A DNA stretch of 64,000 nt, taken from Rhodococcus sp. AW25M09 (GTDB lineage: Bacteria > Actinomycetota > Actinomycetes > Mycobacteriales > Mycobacteriaceae). Both the position numbers and the translations under genes were made by a program. Positions within the stretch are counted from its first letter, which is position 1; every line of letters starts with the position of its first letter. A model generated the notes under the pieces. It worked only from the letters and a program-made list of their open reading frames with translations. It searched no databases and had not been told where the DNA came from. Where the stretch lies: contig NZ_CAPS01000084.1 of NCBI RefSeq assembly GCF_000333955.1, forward strand, positions 62,001 through 126,000, given 5' to 3'. Below are positions 1 to 9,314 of the stretch, one piece after another.

Positions 1-57
1 TGTACATGTTCCGAATCCTGGCGGCAGACAAAGTACCGATCAGGACGCGACCTGGCC

Positions 58-97
58 TTGTGCACAGCCCTGTGGACAACGTTCCCGCTGTGGATGA
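58..97. promoter_or_regulatory. cluster of DnaA-box-like 9-mers
   Basis: TGTGGACAA at 71-79 is a perfect inverted copy of the classic DnaA box TTGTCCACA. It is flanked by TTGTGCACA at 58-66 (one mismatch) and TGTGGATGA at 89-97 (two mismatches when inverted). The motifs lie in the gene-free first 156 bases, downstream of the lipoprotein gene. Whether DnaA binds here is not known; no AT-rich unwinding element is visible, so this is not called an origin. Confidence 0.3.
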
Positions 98-156
98 ACT
101 GCGTCGCAGCGACAGTCGTCGGCGGGTTCGTGTCGTTCCCGTCTGCTAGGGCCGCA

Positions 157-879
157 TCATCGGTGCTTGACCTTCTGCACCGACGCGGTGAACAGCTGGT
201 CGAGCGTCGTCGTATCGGGTGACGCGGAGCCGAACGACATGAAGGTGGCAGACACTCGTACATCGTCGATCTGTGCCATCAGCGTCAACATCGACTGCGT
301 GACCGCGTCGCCGCCAACTCCCGATGCCACAGTTTGCCGGACGGCCAACGTGTCGTCCGCACCGATCGGAGGCGCCGGGGTCAGCGTGGACGTCACCGTC
401 GAGGTGGCGCCGGACTTGGTGGCGGTCACCTCGCCGCATTGTTCGAGCTGCTCCTCGCGATCGGAGAGCGGCCCGTCGACTGCGGTCAATTCGATGGAGA
501 TGGTGGACCGGCTGTCGTTGTCCGTACCGACGATCATGGCCGTGCCTGCGGGCCCGAAATCTTGATCGGCGGGCTTGCATCCTGGGGGGCTGACCTCGGC
601 ACCGGCCGGTATTCCGCTCAGATCGGGCGCTGCCTGCGAGATGGCCTGCTGGGGTAACACCAGGGCGTCGTACGGTGCCGGGAAGCTCGACGGGTCGATC
701 AAGAGGCCGTTCAGATCCGCGCCCGATGGCGATGTGGTGGTTGTGGTGTTGTTGTCGCTGCCGGCGCTCGGCTCGGGGGTTCCGGTGACGGTGGAGCTGC
801 ATCCCGCCAGCGCGAGCGCCCCGATCGCCGCCGACGTTGCAGCGATGGTCAGGCGGGATTTACGTGCGGCGGGGCTCAC
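157..879 (-). CDS. putative secreted lipoprotein
   Basis: 240-residue protein with a lipoprotein signal: basic start (AARKSR), hydrophobic stretch to about residue 25 and lipobox LALAGC, so Cys27 should be acylated and the protein anchored on the outer face of the membrane. A Ser/Thr/Gly-rich linker (about residues 28-52, including a Thr run) is followed by a globular domain with cysteines in PPGCKPAD and EQCGEV that could form a disulfide. The general look is that of small mycobacterial Lpp-type lipoproteins of unknown function. No catalytic motif was recognised. The upstream gene on the same strand is separated by a hairpin terminator, so it is probably transcribed alone. Confidence 0.8.
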   Translation of the reverse strand: MSPAARKSRLTIAATSAAIGALALAGCSSTVTGTPEPSAGSDNNTTTTTSPSGADLNGLLIDPSSFPAPYDALVLPQQAISQAAPDLSGIPAGAEVSPPGCKPADQDFGPAGTAMIVGTDNDSRSTISIELTAVDGPLSDREEQLEQCGEVTATKSGATSTVTSTLTPAPPIGADDTLAVRQTVASGVGGDAVTQSMLTLMAQIDDVRVSATFMSFGSASPDTTTLDQLFTASVQKVKHR

Positions 880-900
880 GGGCGTCCTTTGTGGGTTCGT

Positions 901-934
901 GGGGGACGCCTCAGCGAGCGCTTCGGCGTCCCCC
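901..934 (-). terminator. hairpin terminator after the mscR operon
   Basis: A perfect 10-bp stem (GGGGGACGCC with GGCGTCCCCC) encloses a 14-base loop that itself holds an AGCG/CGCT inner stem. It lies between the end of the metallo-hydrolase gene and the start of the lipoprotein gene, both on the minus strand. There is no long U-tract, as is usual in actinobacteria. Confidence 0.6.
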
Positions 935-992
935 TCACTGTCTCACTCCGACGCCCTCGAATGCGGCAGGCGAGAGACGGCGGTGTCGGAAG

Positions 993-1625
993 TCAGCTTC
1001 CGGCAGCGATCCATTCCTCGAGGTGCGGTGCCTCGTCGCCGATCCGAGTTCCGTCGCCGTGCCCGGTGTTGACGCGGGTCTCGACGGGGAGGGCGAAGAG
1101 TCGGTCGCGAATGGACCCGATGATGGTCGGGAAATCCGAGTACGACCGTCCGGTGGCTCCCGGACCACCGGAGAACAGGGTGTCGCCGCTGAACAACTCC
1201 CCCGCCTCCGGCAGGTACAGGCAGGTCGACCCCGGCGAATGTCCGGGGGTGTGCAGAGCCAGGATGTCGGTTCCCGCCACAGTGATCCGCTGGCCGTCCT
1301 CGAGACTCGAGTGCCCGACGCCCGGATGCGTCTGTTCCCACAGCATGTTGTCGGCGGGGTGCAGCAGAATCGGCGCATCGAGTGTGTCGGCGAGTTCGGG
1401 TGCCACGGTCACGTGGTCGTTGTGACCGTGTGTGCAGATGACCGCTTTGACGGTACGGCCGGCCACCGCGTCGACGATCGGGCTCGCAGTGTGTGCGGCG
1501 TCGACGATCACGACCTCGTCGTCGTCCCCGATCAACCAGATGTTGTTGTCGACATCCCACGTGCCACCGTCCAGGCTGAACGTGCCCGAGGTGACGACGT
1601 TCTGGACGCGAAACGTCCCGCTCAC
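993..1625 (-). CDS. MBL-fold metallo-hydrolase (mscR partner)
   Basis: 210-residue single-domain metallo-beta-lactamase-fold hydrolase. The zinc signature THGHNDH (HxHxDH) is present, followed by HTPGHSPGS and GDTLFSGG, as in glyoxalase II-like enzymes. The GTG start overlaps the mscR stop codon in a GTGA arrangement, so the two genes are translationally coupled; a reading frame opening further upstream merely runs through mscR out of frame. A homologue sits beside mscR in M. tuberculosis (Rv2260, from memory). The likely role is hydrolysis of a thioester such as S-formylmycothiol made by MscR; the pairing is solid but the substrate is inferred. Confidence 0.88.
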   Translation of the reverse strand: MSGTFRVQNVVTSGTFSLDGGTWDVDNNIWLIGDDDEVVIVDAAHTASPIVDAVAGRTVKAVICTHGHNDHVTVAPELADTLDAPILLHPADNMLWEQTHPGVGHSSLEDGQRITVAGTDILALHTPGHSPGSTCLYLPEAGELFSGDTLFSGGPGATGRSYSDFPTIIGSIRDRLFALPVETRVNTGHGDGTRIGDEAPHLEEWIAAGS

Positions 1626-2707
1626 AGAACCACCACCGAACGCAGCACGGTTCCCTGGTGCATCTTGTCGAACGCGGCTTCGACGTCCTCGATGGTGATG
1701 CGTTCGGTGACGAACTTGTCGAGCGGCAGTCGACCCTGCTGGTAGAGGTCGACCAACTGGGGGAAGTCGCGCTCGGGCAGACAGTCGCCGTACCACGAGG
1801 ACTTCAGCGATCCGCCGCGGCTGAAGAAATCGATCAGCGGCATCTCGAGGGTCATCTCCGGCGTGGGCACTCCGACGAGAACCACGGTTCCGGCGAGGTC
1901 GCGCGCGTAGAACGCTTGCTTCCAGGTCTCCGGACGGCCGACGGCGTCGATGACGACGTCGGCACCGAACCCACCGGTCAGCTCCTGCACGGCCTCGACG
2001 GCGTCGACGACCGAGGAGTCGACGGTGTGGGTGGCTCCGAGTTCGAGTGCCCATTCGAGCTTGCCCTTGTCGCGATCGACCGCGATGATCGTCGACGCAC
2101 CGGCCAGGCGGGCTCCGGCAATCGCGGCGTCGCCGACTCCGCCGCAGCCGATCACTGCCACCGAATCGCCGCGTTCGACGTTGCCGGTGTTCATCGCGGC
2201 TCCGAGCCCGGCCATCACTCCGCAGCCGAGCAGCCCGACGACGGCCGGATCGGCGTCTGCGGCAACCTTGGTGCACTGGCCCTCGTGCACGAGGGTCTTT
2301 TCGGCGAACGCTCCGATGCCCAGGGCCGGAGTCAACTCGGTGCCGTCCTCGAGGGTCATCTTCTGTGCTGCGTTGTGGGTGTCGAAGCAGTACCACGGGG
2401 TGCCGCGCTTGCAGGCCCGGCATTCGCCGCAGACCGCACGCCAGTTCAGTACGACGAAGTCTCCGACGGCGACGTGCTCCACCCGATCGCCGACGGTCTC
2501 GACGATGCCGGCGGCCTCGTGCCCGAGCAAGAAGGGAAACTCGTCGTTGATGCCGCCCTCTCGGTAATGCAGATCGGTGTGGCACACCCCGCAGGACTGG
2601 ATCTTCACGACGACCTCGTTCGGCCCCGGATCGGGAATGGTGATCGTCTCGATCGAAACGGGCGCACCCTTGCTCTTGGCGACGACTGCGCGAACCTGCT
2701 GCGGCAT
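1622..2707 (-). CDS. mscR: S-(hydroxymethyl)mycothiol dehydrogenase / nitrosomycothiol reductase
   Basis: 361-residue zinc-dependent medium-chain alcohol dehydrogenase. It oxidises the mycothiol adduct of formaldehyde and reduces S-nitrosomycothiol in the cytoplasm. Visible features are the catalytic-zinc motif [15 protein letters not shown] with GHEAAG, the structural-zinc cluster [15 protein letters not shown], and the nucleotide-binding [10 protein letters not shown] followed by an acidic residue (AVDRDKGK) for NAD. The ATG start chosen has a GGAGGA Shine-Dalgarno 4-5 bases upstream; an earlier GTG overlaps that site and was rejected. It is the first gene of a two-gene operon with the metallo-hydrolase. 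The family assignment is firm. Confidence 0.93.
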   Translation of the reverse strand: MPQQVRAVVAKSKGAPVSIETITIPDPGPNEVVVKIQSCGVCHTDLHYREGGINDEFPFLLGHEAAGIVETVGDRVEHVAVGDFVVLNWRAVCGECRACKRGTPWYCFDTHNAAQKMTLEDGTELTPALGIGAFAEKTLVHEGQCTKVAADADPAVVGLLGCGVMAGLGAAMNTGNVERGDSVAVIGCGGVGDAAIAGARLAGASTIIAVDRDKGKLEWALELGATHTVDSSVVDAVEAVQELTGGFGADVVIDAVGRPETWKQAFYARDLAGTVVLVGVPTPEMTLEMPLIDFFSRGGSLKSSWYGDCLPERDFPQLVDLYQQGRLPLDKFVTERITIEDVEAAFDKMHQGTVLRSVVVL

Positions 2708-2869
2708 GTGTTCCTCCACTGGAAATCGTATTTCGTAGTCGGATCAGCCTTCCACAACGCATCAGCACGTGGCGACATCTGCATACGTTCGATGAGACGA
2801 GCTCTGAAGTTCACAAGGTTGTGACCGGCCGGGCACGCAGACTTTGCGTGCGGGCGGTAACTATGAGAA

Positions 2870-4285
2870 ATGACTCAACCCATGGAGTACGACCTGGTGG
2901 TCATCGGCTCCGGCCCCGGCGGCCAAAAAGCGGCCATCGCAGCGGCGAAGCTCGGCAAGCGAGTGGCGATCGTGGAGAAGGGGCACATGCTCGGCGGTGT
3001 GTGTGTCAACACCGGGACCATTCCGTCCAAGACGCTGCGCGAGGCCGTTCTGTACCTCACGGGCATGAATCAACGTGAGCTGTACGGGGCCAGCTACAGA
3101 GTCAAAGCCGACATCACTCCGGCCGATCTGCTGGCGCGAACCCAGCACGTCATCGGCAAGGAGATCGAGGTGGTCCGATCGCAGCTGCTGCGCAATCGCA
3201 TCGAACTCATCACCGGCGTCGGCAAGTTCCTCGATGCGCACACCATCGTGATCGAGGACGAGGCGCGAGGCGAGCGCATCACCGTGACGGCGGCCAACGT
3301 GGTGATCGCAACCGGCACCGCGCCCGCGCGGCCTGCGGACGTCTCCTTCGACGACTACCGGGTGCTCGACTCCGACGGCATTCTCAATCTCGAGTTCATC
3401 CCAGCGTCGATGGTGGTCGTCGGGGCAGGTGTCATCGGAATCGAGTACGCCTCGATGTTCGCGGCCCTCGGCACCAAGGTCACAGTCGTCGAGAAGCGAG
3501 ATTCGATGCTCGACTTCTGCGATCGCGAAATCATCGAGTCGCTTCAATTTCATCTCCGAGACCTGGCGGTGACGTTCCGATTCGGGGAAGCGGTCACTGC
3601 GGTCGACGTCGGCCAGAACGGCACGGTGACCACCCTCGCGAGCGGCAAGCGCATTCCGGCGGAGACGGTGATGTACTCGGCCGGCCGCCAGGGGTTGACC
3701 ACGGCGCTCGAACTGGAGAACGCGGGCCTGGAGGCGGATGCGCGAGGTCGCATCTTCGTCGACGAACACTTTCAGACCAAGGTCGATCACATCTACGCGG
3801 TCGGCGATGTGATCGGGTTCCCGGCGCTGGCCGCGACGTCGATGGATCAGGGCAGGCTCGCGGCCTACCACGCGTTCGGTGAGCCCAGCGCGAAACTGAC
3901 CGACGTTCAGCCCATCGGTATCTACTCCATCCCCGAGGTCTCGTACGTCGGAGCGACCGAGGTCGATCTGACGAAAGGGTCGATTCCGTACGAGGTCGGA
4001 GTGTCGAGGTATCGCGAACTCGCCCGGGGCCAGATTGCCGGTGACTCGTACGGAATGTTGAAGTTGCTCGTCTCCACCGAGGATCGGTCGATTCTCGGTG
4101 TGCACATCTTCGGATCGGGTGCGACGGACCTCGTACACATCGGGCAGGCCGTGATGGGATGCGGCGGAACCGTGGACTACCTCGTCGATGCCGTGTTCAA
4201 CTACCCGACGCTGTCCGAGGCGTACAAGGTTGCCGCACTCGACGTCACCAACAAGATTCGAGCGTTGGCCAACTTCGATCGCTGA
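2870..4285 (+). CDS. sthA: soluble NAD(P)+ transhydrogenase (Si-specific)
   Basis: 471-residue FAD-dependent pyridine nucleotide-disulfide oxidoreductase-fold protein that balances NADPH and NADH. It has the N-terminal FAD motif [12 protein letters not shown], the mid-protein NAD(P) motif [12 protein letters not shown], and the second FAD contact [13 protein letters not shown]. The redox-active region reads [10 protein letters not shown]: the second cysteine of the lipoamide-dehydrogenase CxxxxC pair is replaced by Thr, which marks SthA and excludes a disulfide reductase. A second ATG lies four codons in (MEYDLV) and could be the true start. Homologous to Rv2713, followed by the same two genes as in mycobacteria. 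Confidence 0.93.
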   Translation: MTQPMEYDLVVIGSGPGGQKAAIAAAKLGKRVAIVEKGHMLGGVCVNTGTIPSKTLREAVLYLTGMNQRELYGASYRVKADITPADLLARTQHVIGKEIEVVRSQLLRNRIELITGVGKFLDAHTIVIEDEARGERITVTAANVVIATGTAPARPADVSFDDYRVLDSDGILNLEFIPASMVVVGAGVIGIEYASMFAALGTKVTVVEKRDSMLDFCDREIIESLQFHLRDLAVTFRFGEAVTAVDVGQNGTVTTLASGKRIPAETVMYSAGRQGLTTALELENAGLEADARGRIFVDEHFQTKVDHIYAVGDVIGFPALAATSMDQGRLAAYHAFGEPSAKLTDVQPIGIYSIPEVSYVGATEVDLTKGSIPYEVGVSRYRELARGQIAGDSYGMLKLLVSTEDRSILGVHIFGSGATDLVHIGQAVMGCGGTVDYLVDAVFNYPTLSEAYKVAALDVTNKIRALANFDR

Positions 4286-4468
4286 CGAGGGCCCCGCGCA
4301 CGTGGCGAACCATCACCGGGAATGAACGGCTGCCGATCGGTTGTTCTGTTCAACAGTGATTCGCCACGATCGACTTCTGCGCGTGCACGGTTCGAAGCGA
4401 AGGTCGGCGTATTCTGACCCGAGTCTCGTGCCCAGGCACAGACGAGTCGATCCGAAAGGGGCCCGGCC

Positions 4469-5413
4469 ATGACCGAACAGTCGAAGATGTACGAGCTGGA
4501 GTTTCCGGCACCGCAAATCTTCTCCAACGACGGCGTCGGACCCGTCCTCGTGCACGGCTTGGAGGGATTCTCCGACGCGGGCCACGCGGTGAAGCTGGCA
4601 ACGACTCATCTGCGCGAGAGCCTCGAGTCCGAGCTGGTTGCGTCGTTCGACGTCGACGAGTTGATCGATTACCGGTCCCGTCGTCCGACGATGACGTTCA
4701 AGTCGGATCACTTTTCCGACTACGACGCGCCCGAGCTCAATCTGTATGCGGTGAAGGACAACGCAGGTACACCGTTCCTGCTACTGGCGGGCATGGAACC
4801 CGACCTGCGGTGGGAGAAGTTCACGACCGCAGTTCGCCTGCTCGCCGAGCAACTCGGAGTTCGGCGCACCATCGGGCTCGGCTCGATCCCGATGGCCATT
4901 CCGCACACCCGCCCACTCGGGGTGACGGCCCACGCCAGCGACAAAGCACTGGTCAAAGAAGGCAGCAGCTGGGCAGGTGACCTGCAGGTTCCCGGTAGCG
5001 CATCGTCTCTGCTCGAGCTTCGCATGGCACAGCACGGCCACGAATCGATGGGCTTCTCGGTTCACGTCCCGCACTACCTTGCTCAGACGGACTACCCCGG
5101 CGCAGCCGAAACGCTGCTCGAGAACGTCAGCGAAGCCGCGGAGCTGGATCTGCCGCTGGCGGCATTGGGTGAGGCCGCTGCGCGGGTACGCGAACAGGTC
5201 AACGAGCACATCACCGGAAACGAGGAAGTGCAATCGGTCGTGCAGGCGCTCGAGCGTCAGTACGACACGTACGTCGCGGCGCAGGAGCAACAGTCGACGT
5301 TGTTGGCAGGCGACGAGCCGCTGCCGAGCGGCGACGAGCTGGGTGCCGAGTTCGAACGCTTCCTCGCCGAGCAGGCCGGCCTCGACGAAGGCGACGACAC
5401 CGACTCGAAGTAG
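4469..5413 (+). CDS. PAC2 (proteasome assembly chaperone) family protein
   Basis: 314-residue protein of the PAC2 superfamily, corresponding to Rv2714 of M. tuberculosis. The conserved core shows LVHGLEGFSDAGHAVKLA near the start and the family pattern LLAGMEPDLRWEKF, then IGLGSIPMAIPHTRP. The C-terminal third is acidic and rich in Glu/Gln, probably helical (EQVNEHITGNEEVQSVVQALERQYDTY). A GAAAGGGG ribosome-binding site lies 7 bases before the ATG. Its cellular role is not established in bacteria; a link to the actinobacterial proteasome is only an inference from the fold. The stop codon lies inside a 17-bp tandem duplication. Confidence 0.9.
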   Translation: MTEQSKMYELEFPAPQIFSNDGVGPVLVHGLEGFSDAGHAVKLATTHLRESLESELVASFDVDELIDYRSRRPTMTFKSDHFSDYDAPELNLYAVKDNAGTPFLLLAGMEPDLRWEKFTTAVRLLAEQLGVRRTIGLGSIPMAIPHTRPLGVTAHASDKALVKEGSSWAGDLQVPGSASSLLELRMAQHGHESMGFSVHVPHYLAQTDYPGAAETLLENVSEAAELDLPLAALGEAAARVREQVNEHITGNEEVQSVVQALERQYDTYVAAQEQQSTLLAGDEPLPSGDELGAEFERFLAEQAGLDEGDDTDSK

Positions 5414-5431
5414 GCACCGACTCGAAGTAGG
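5398..5431. repeat. 17-bp tandem duplication over the stop codon
   Basis: The unit CACCGACTCGAAGTAGG occurs twice back to back (5398-5414 and 5415-5431), followed by further CACCGAC copies. The first copy carries the TAG stop codon of the PAC2 gene. It looks like replication slippage. Confidence 0.85.
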
Positions 5432-5451
5432 CACCGACACCGACTCGACAG

Positions 5452-5465
5452 TGTGACGGGTCACA
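5452..5465. promoter_or_regulatory. TGTGAC/GTCACA palindrome
   Basis: TGTGAC-GG-GTCACA is a perfect inverted repeat with a 2-bp centre in the 261-bp gap upstream of the alpha/beta hydrolase. The half-sites resemble those of CRP/FNR-family regulators (TGTGA-N6-TCACA), but the spacing is two bases shorter. It could be an operator for a dimeric regulator. The rest of the gap holds no gene or hairpin that I can support. Confidence 0.3.
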
Positions 5466-5674
5466 GAGCGCCGGCGGGAACGCGGTCATATCGGACAGCG
5501 GAAGCGGATCGAAACATACCTGTAACCGTAAATACGCTCGATGTTCTGCCCGCAGCGCCATCTCGTGCGAGAGTCGTAGCAACACGTACTCCGGTGCGTA
5601 TGTATACACACTCGTACACGGCGATTCCGTGTTGTGCCGCCTGACGGCGCGCCAGGGAATGTCAGGAGGCGCAG

Positions 5675-6715
5675 ATGTCTACCACTCCGCGCAATCGCAA
5701 GCTCCGCCCGGTTCCCGACGAAGAACCACGGCTGATCTTTCGGACCATTCACGGATATCGGCGGGCGTTCCGAATGGCCGGTGAAGGTCCCGTGGTTCTG
5801 TTGATCCACGGGATCGGTGACAACTCGGAGACGTGGAACGAGGTCATCCCGCACCTCGCCAAGAATTACACGGTGATCGCGCCCGATCTTCTCGGACACG
5901 GTCGTTCGGACAAGCCGCGGGCAGATTATTCCGTCGCCGCCTACGCGAACGGCATGCGCGATCTGCTTTCGGTGCTCGGAATCGAGCACGTCACGGTGGT
6001 GGGCCATTCACTCGGCGGCGGCGTTGCGATGCAGTTCGCCTACCAGTTTCCCAACATGGTCGACAGGTTGGCGCTGGTATCGTCCGGTGGCGTCACCAAG
6101 GATGTGCACCCCATTCTGCGGCTCGCGTCGATGCCGTTCTTGAGTGAAGCGGTCAAGCTGCTCCGACTCCCTGGTGCGATCCCTGCGGTCAAGCTGGCCG
6201 GCGGTGTGCTCAGCAAGCTGCACAGCTCACCGCTCCGACCCGGTTCGCTGCTGCACGACACCCCCGATCTGATTCGGGTCTTGAGCGAACTCCCGGCCCC
6301 AACTACGTACGAGGCTTACCTGCGAACCCTGCGCGCCGTGGTCGACTGGCGCGGTCAGGTGGTCACCATGCTGGACCGGTGCTACCTCACCGAAAATCTG
6401 CCGGTGCTGCTCGTGTGGGGTGATCAGGATTCGGTCATTCCGGTCAGCCATGCTCGCCTCGCGCACTCGGCCATGCCCGGCTCGACACTGGAGGTGTTCG
6501 AGAACTCCGGGCATTTTCCGTTCCGAGACGACCCCATGCGCTTCTTGCAGGTCGTGGAGGACTTCATCGACTCGACACCGTCACTGGCTTTCGACGAGGT
6601 GCGGTGGCGCAACCTGCTCATCACCGGTGTAGGCGAAGACATGATCACCGGGACCGCAAGCACCCGCCTCGCCGTGCTCGGAGCCATGGGTTCGGACGAA
6701 CGCAGTGCGACCTGA
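5675..6715 (+). CDS. alpha/beta-fold hydrolase
   Basis: 346-residue alpha/beta hydrolase, homologous to Rv2715. It shows the oxyanion motif LLIHGIGDNSETW, the nucleophile elbow GHSLGGG, an acid in LLVWGDQDSVIPVSHA and the catalytic His in ENSGHFPFRDDP, so the Ser-Asp-His triad is complete. There is no signal peptide, so it should be cytoplasmic. A GGAGG ribosome-binding site precedes the ATG by 6 bases. A carboxyl-ester, epoxide or C-C bond hydrolase are all possible; the substrate cannot be told from sequence. Confidence 0.88.
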   Translation: MSTTPRNRKLRPVPDEEPRLIFRTIHGYRRAFRMAGEGPVVLLIHGIGDNSETWNEVIPHLAKNYTVIAPDLLGHGRSDKPRADYSVAAYANGMRDLLSVLGIEHVTVVGHSLGGGVAMQFAYQFPNMVDRLALVSSGGVTKDVHPILRLASMPFLSEAVKLLRLPGAIPAVKLAGGVLSKLHSSPLRPGSLLHDTPDLIRVLSELPAPTTYEAYLRTLRAVVDWRGQVVTMLDRCYLTENLPVLLVWGDQDSVIPVSHARLAHSAMPGSTLEVFENSGHFPFRDDPMRFLQVVEDFIDSTPSLAFDEVRWRNLLITGVGEDMITGTASTRLAVLGAMGSDERSAT

Positions 6716-6785
6716 GGCATCGACTCGAACCCACGGGCAAGGTGTCGATGCGGGACCGGCCGCTGATCCCACATAGCCTGTAGAG

Positions 6786-9302
6786 GTGCTTCTCACCGAA
6801 CTGATTCCCGATGTCACCGCTGCGCAACCCGGCGGCGTCGATCCGGATGTCCTGTTCGACACCTTCACCAGCTGGACGGCCGACCGAGGCCTGACGCTGT
6901 ACCCCGCGCAAGAGGAAGCTCTCATCGAGCTGGTGGCTGGCTCCAACGTCATCCTCGCGACGCCGACCGGCTCCGGTAAGTCGATGGTCGCCATCGGTGC
7001 CCATTACGCGGCGATGGCAGCAGGTATACGTAGCTTCTACACCGCTCCGATCAAGGCACTCGTCAGCGAAAAATTCTTTGCCTTGTGCGAGATCTTCGGT
7101 GCCCAGAACGTCGGCATGATGACCGGCGACGCGTCGGTCAATTCGCGAGCGCCGATCATCTGTGCCACCGCCGAGATCGTCGCGAACCTTGCCCTGCGCC
7201 AGGGTGCCGACTCGGATATCGGCCAAGTGATCATGGACGAGTTCCACTACTACTCCGAGCCCGATCGAGGGTGGGCCTGGCAGGTTCCGTTGATCGAGCT
7301 GCCGCACGCTCAGTTCCTGTTGATGTCGGCGACCCTCGGCGATGTGTCGTTCTTCCGGGACGATCTGACCAGACGCACCGGGCGCACGACCACCGTCGTC
7401 TCCGGAACCGAGCGTCCCGTACCGCTCATGTTCTCCTACGTCACCACCCCGATCAGCGAAACCATCGAAGAACTGGTGCAGACGCACCTCGCGCCGGTGT
7501 ACGTCGTCCATTTCACCCAGGCCGCGGCCCTCGAACGGGCCCAGGCCCTGACCAGTGTCAACGTCGCGTCCAAGCAGGAGAAGGCCCAGATCGCCGAGGC
7601 CATCGGCAATTTCCGCTTCACCACCGGCTTCGGAAAAACACTGTCGAGGTTGGTTCGGCACGGCATCGGCGTGCACCACGCAGGCATGCTGCCCAAGTAT
7701 CGACGGCTGGTCGAGAAGCTCGCGCAGGACGGTCTGCTCAAGGTGATCTGTGGAACGGACACCTTGGGGGTGGGTATCAATGTCCCCATTCGGACGGTGC
7801 TGTTCACCGGACTCACCAAGTACGACGGCATTCGCACCCGTAAGCTGCGGGCCCGTGAGTTCCATCAGATCGCCGGCCGGGCGGGGCGTGCGGGGTACGA
7901 CACCCTCGGCACGGTCGTGGTCGAGGCCCCCGAGCACGACATCGAGAACGCTCGCCTGGTGGCCAAGGCCGGTGACGATCCGAAGAAGCTCAAGCGCGTA
8001 CAGCGCAAGAAGGCGCCCGATGGCTTCGTCTCCTGGGGTGAGCCGACGTTCGAGAGGATCATCACCGCGAGTCCCGAGCCCCTCACCTCCCGGTTTTCGG
8101 TGAGCAACGCCATGTTGCTCAATGTCATTGCCCGGCCTGGCAATTGCTTCCATGCCATGCGTCACCTACTCGAAGACAATCACGAAACCCGGCCCGCTCA
8201 ACGCAAACACATCCTGCGTGCACTGTCGCTGTACCGCGGCTTGGTCGATGCGGGCATCGTCGAGCAGTTGGACGAGCCGGATGCCGATGGCCGGCACGCT
8301 CGATTGACCGTGGACCTGCAACCGGATTTCGCACTCAACCAGCCGCTGTCGACCTTCGCGGTCGCGTCCTTCGATCTGCTCGACGCAGAATCACCGACAC
8401 ATGCGCTCGACGTGGTGTCGATCATCGAATCAACGCTCGACGATCCTCGCCAGATCCTGATGGCACAGCAGCATGCCGCGCGCGGCGAAGCGGTGTCGCA
8501 GATGAAGGCCGACGGGATCGAGTACGACGAGAGAATGGAGCTGCTCGAGGAGGTCACCTGGCCGAAACCTCTTGCCGAACTGTTGGTTCCGGCGTTCGAG
8601 ATCTACCGCGGCACGCACCCGTGGCTCTCCGAGGTCGGCTTGTCGCCCAAGTCCGTGGTGCGCGACATGGTCGAGCGGGCGATGACTTTCGCCGAACTGA
8701 TCAGCCATTACGGTTTGATGCGGTCGGAGGGCCTGGTGTTGCGGTACCTCGCCGACGCGTATCGCACACTGCGTCAGACGGTCCCGCCGGAGTCTCGTAC
8801 CGAAGAGGTTCAGGACATCACCGAGTGGCTGGGCGAGCTCGTTCGTCAGGTCGATTCGAGCTTGCTCGACGAGTGGGAGAATCTGACCGATCCCGGCGCA
8901 GAGCCGGAGGCGCTGATCGAGGCCTACGGCTCCGACACCCCGCGTCCGATCTCGGCCAATCCCAGAGCATTCCGGGTACTGGCTCGCAATGCGATCTTCC
9001 GTCGGGTCGACCTGGCGGCCCGTCGCCAATGGAACGCACTCGACGAACTCGACGACGGCCCTGACTGGGAGGCCGAACTCGAGCCGTTCTTCGCCGAGTA
9101 CGGCCCGATCGGAACAGGACCCTCGGCCAGGGGGCCTGCCCTGTTCACCTTGAACGTCGGTGCGGAGTCCACGACGGTGCGTCAAGTGCTCGAGGATCCG
9201 GACGGGGACCACGGTTGGTCGCTCGACGCCGTCGTCGATGTGCCGGAATCCGACGCAGCGGGCGAGATCGTGTTCGACGAGATCGTGATCACTGCAGGCT
9301 GA
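6786..9302 (+). CDS. DEAD/DEAH-box helicase with C-terminal DUF3516
   Basis: 838-residue superfamily 2 helicase. Motif I is ATPTGSGKSMVA (about residue 58), motif II DEFHYY, motif III SATLGD, and the second RecA-like lobe carries GVGINVPIRTVLFTGL and QIAGRAGRAGYDT, the Ski2/HelY-like pattern. The C-terminal half matches what I remember of actinobacterial DUF3516. It probably unwinds structured RNA or RNA-DNA, but no substrate is known to me. The GTG start is preceded by TAGAGG. It lies between the homologues of Rv2715 and Rv2716, which I recall as adjacent in M. tuberculosis, so it is an insertion there or was lost from mycobacteria. Confidence 0.88.
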   Translation: MLLTELIPDVTAAQPGGVDPDVLFDTFTSWTADRGLTLYPAQEEALIELVAGSNVILATPTGSGKSMVAIGAHYAAMAAGIRSFYTAPIKALVSEKFFALCEIFGAQNVGMMTGDASVNSRAPIICATAEIVANLALRQGADSDIGQVIMDEFHYYSEPDRGWAWQVPLIELPHAQFLLMSATLGDVSFFRDDLTRRTGRTTTVVSGTERPVPLMFSYVTTPISETIEELVQTHLAPVYVVHFTQAAALERAQALTSVNVASKQEKAQIAEAIGNFRFTTGFGKTLSRLVRHGIGVHHAGMLPKYRRLVEKLAQDGLLKVICGTDTLGVGINVPIRTVLFTGLTKYDGIRTRKLRAREFHQIAGRAGRAGYDTLGTVVVEAPEHDIENARLVAKAGDDPKKLKRVQRKKAPDGFVSWGEPTFERIITASPEPLTSRFSVSNAMLLNVIARPGNCFHAMRHLLEDNHETRPAQRKHILRALSLYRGLVDAGIVEQLDEPDADGRHARLTVDLQPDFALNQPLSTFAVASFDLLDAESPTHALDVVSIIESTLDDPRQILMAQQHAARGEAVSQMKADGIEYDERMELLEEVTWPKPLAELLVPAFEIYRGTHPWLSEVGLSPKSVVRDMVERAMTFAELISHYGLMRSEGLVLRYLADAYRTLRQTVPPESRTEEVQDITEWLGELVRQVDSSLLDEWENLTDPGAEPEALIEAYGSDTPRPISANPRAFRVLARNAIFRRVDLAARRQWNALDELDDGPDWEAELEPFFAEYGPIGTGPSARGPALFTLNVGAESTTVRQVLEDPDGDHGWSLDAVVDVPESDAAGEIVFDEIVITAG

Positions 9303-9314
9303 TACCGTCCGAGC

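Noticed and set aside
993..2768. A 591-codon open frame through mscR and the metallo-hydrolase
   Set aside because: Its first two thirds are Arg-rich shadow sequence of mscR in another frame; only the last 210 codons form a real protein with its own GTG start.
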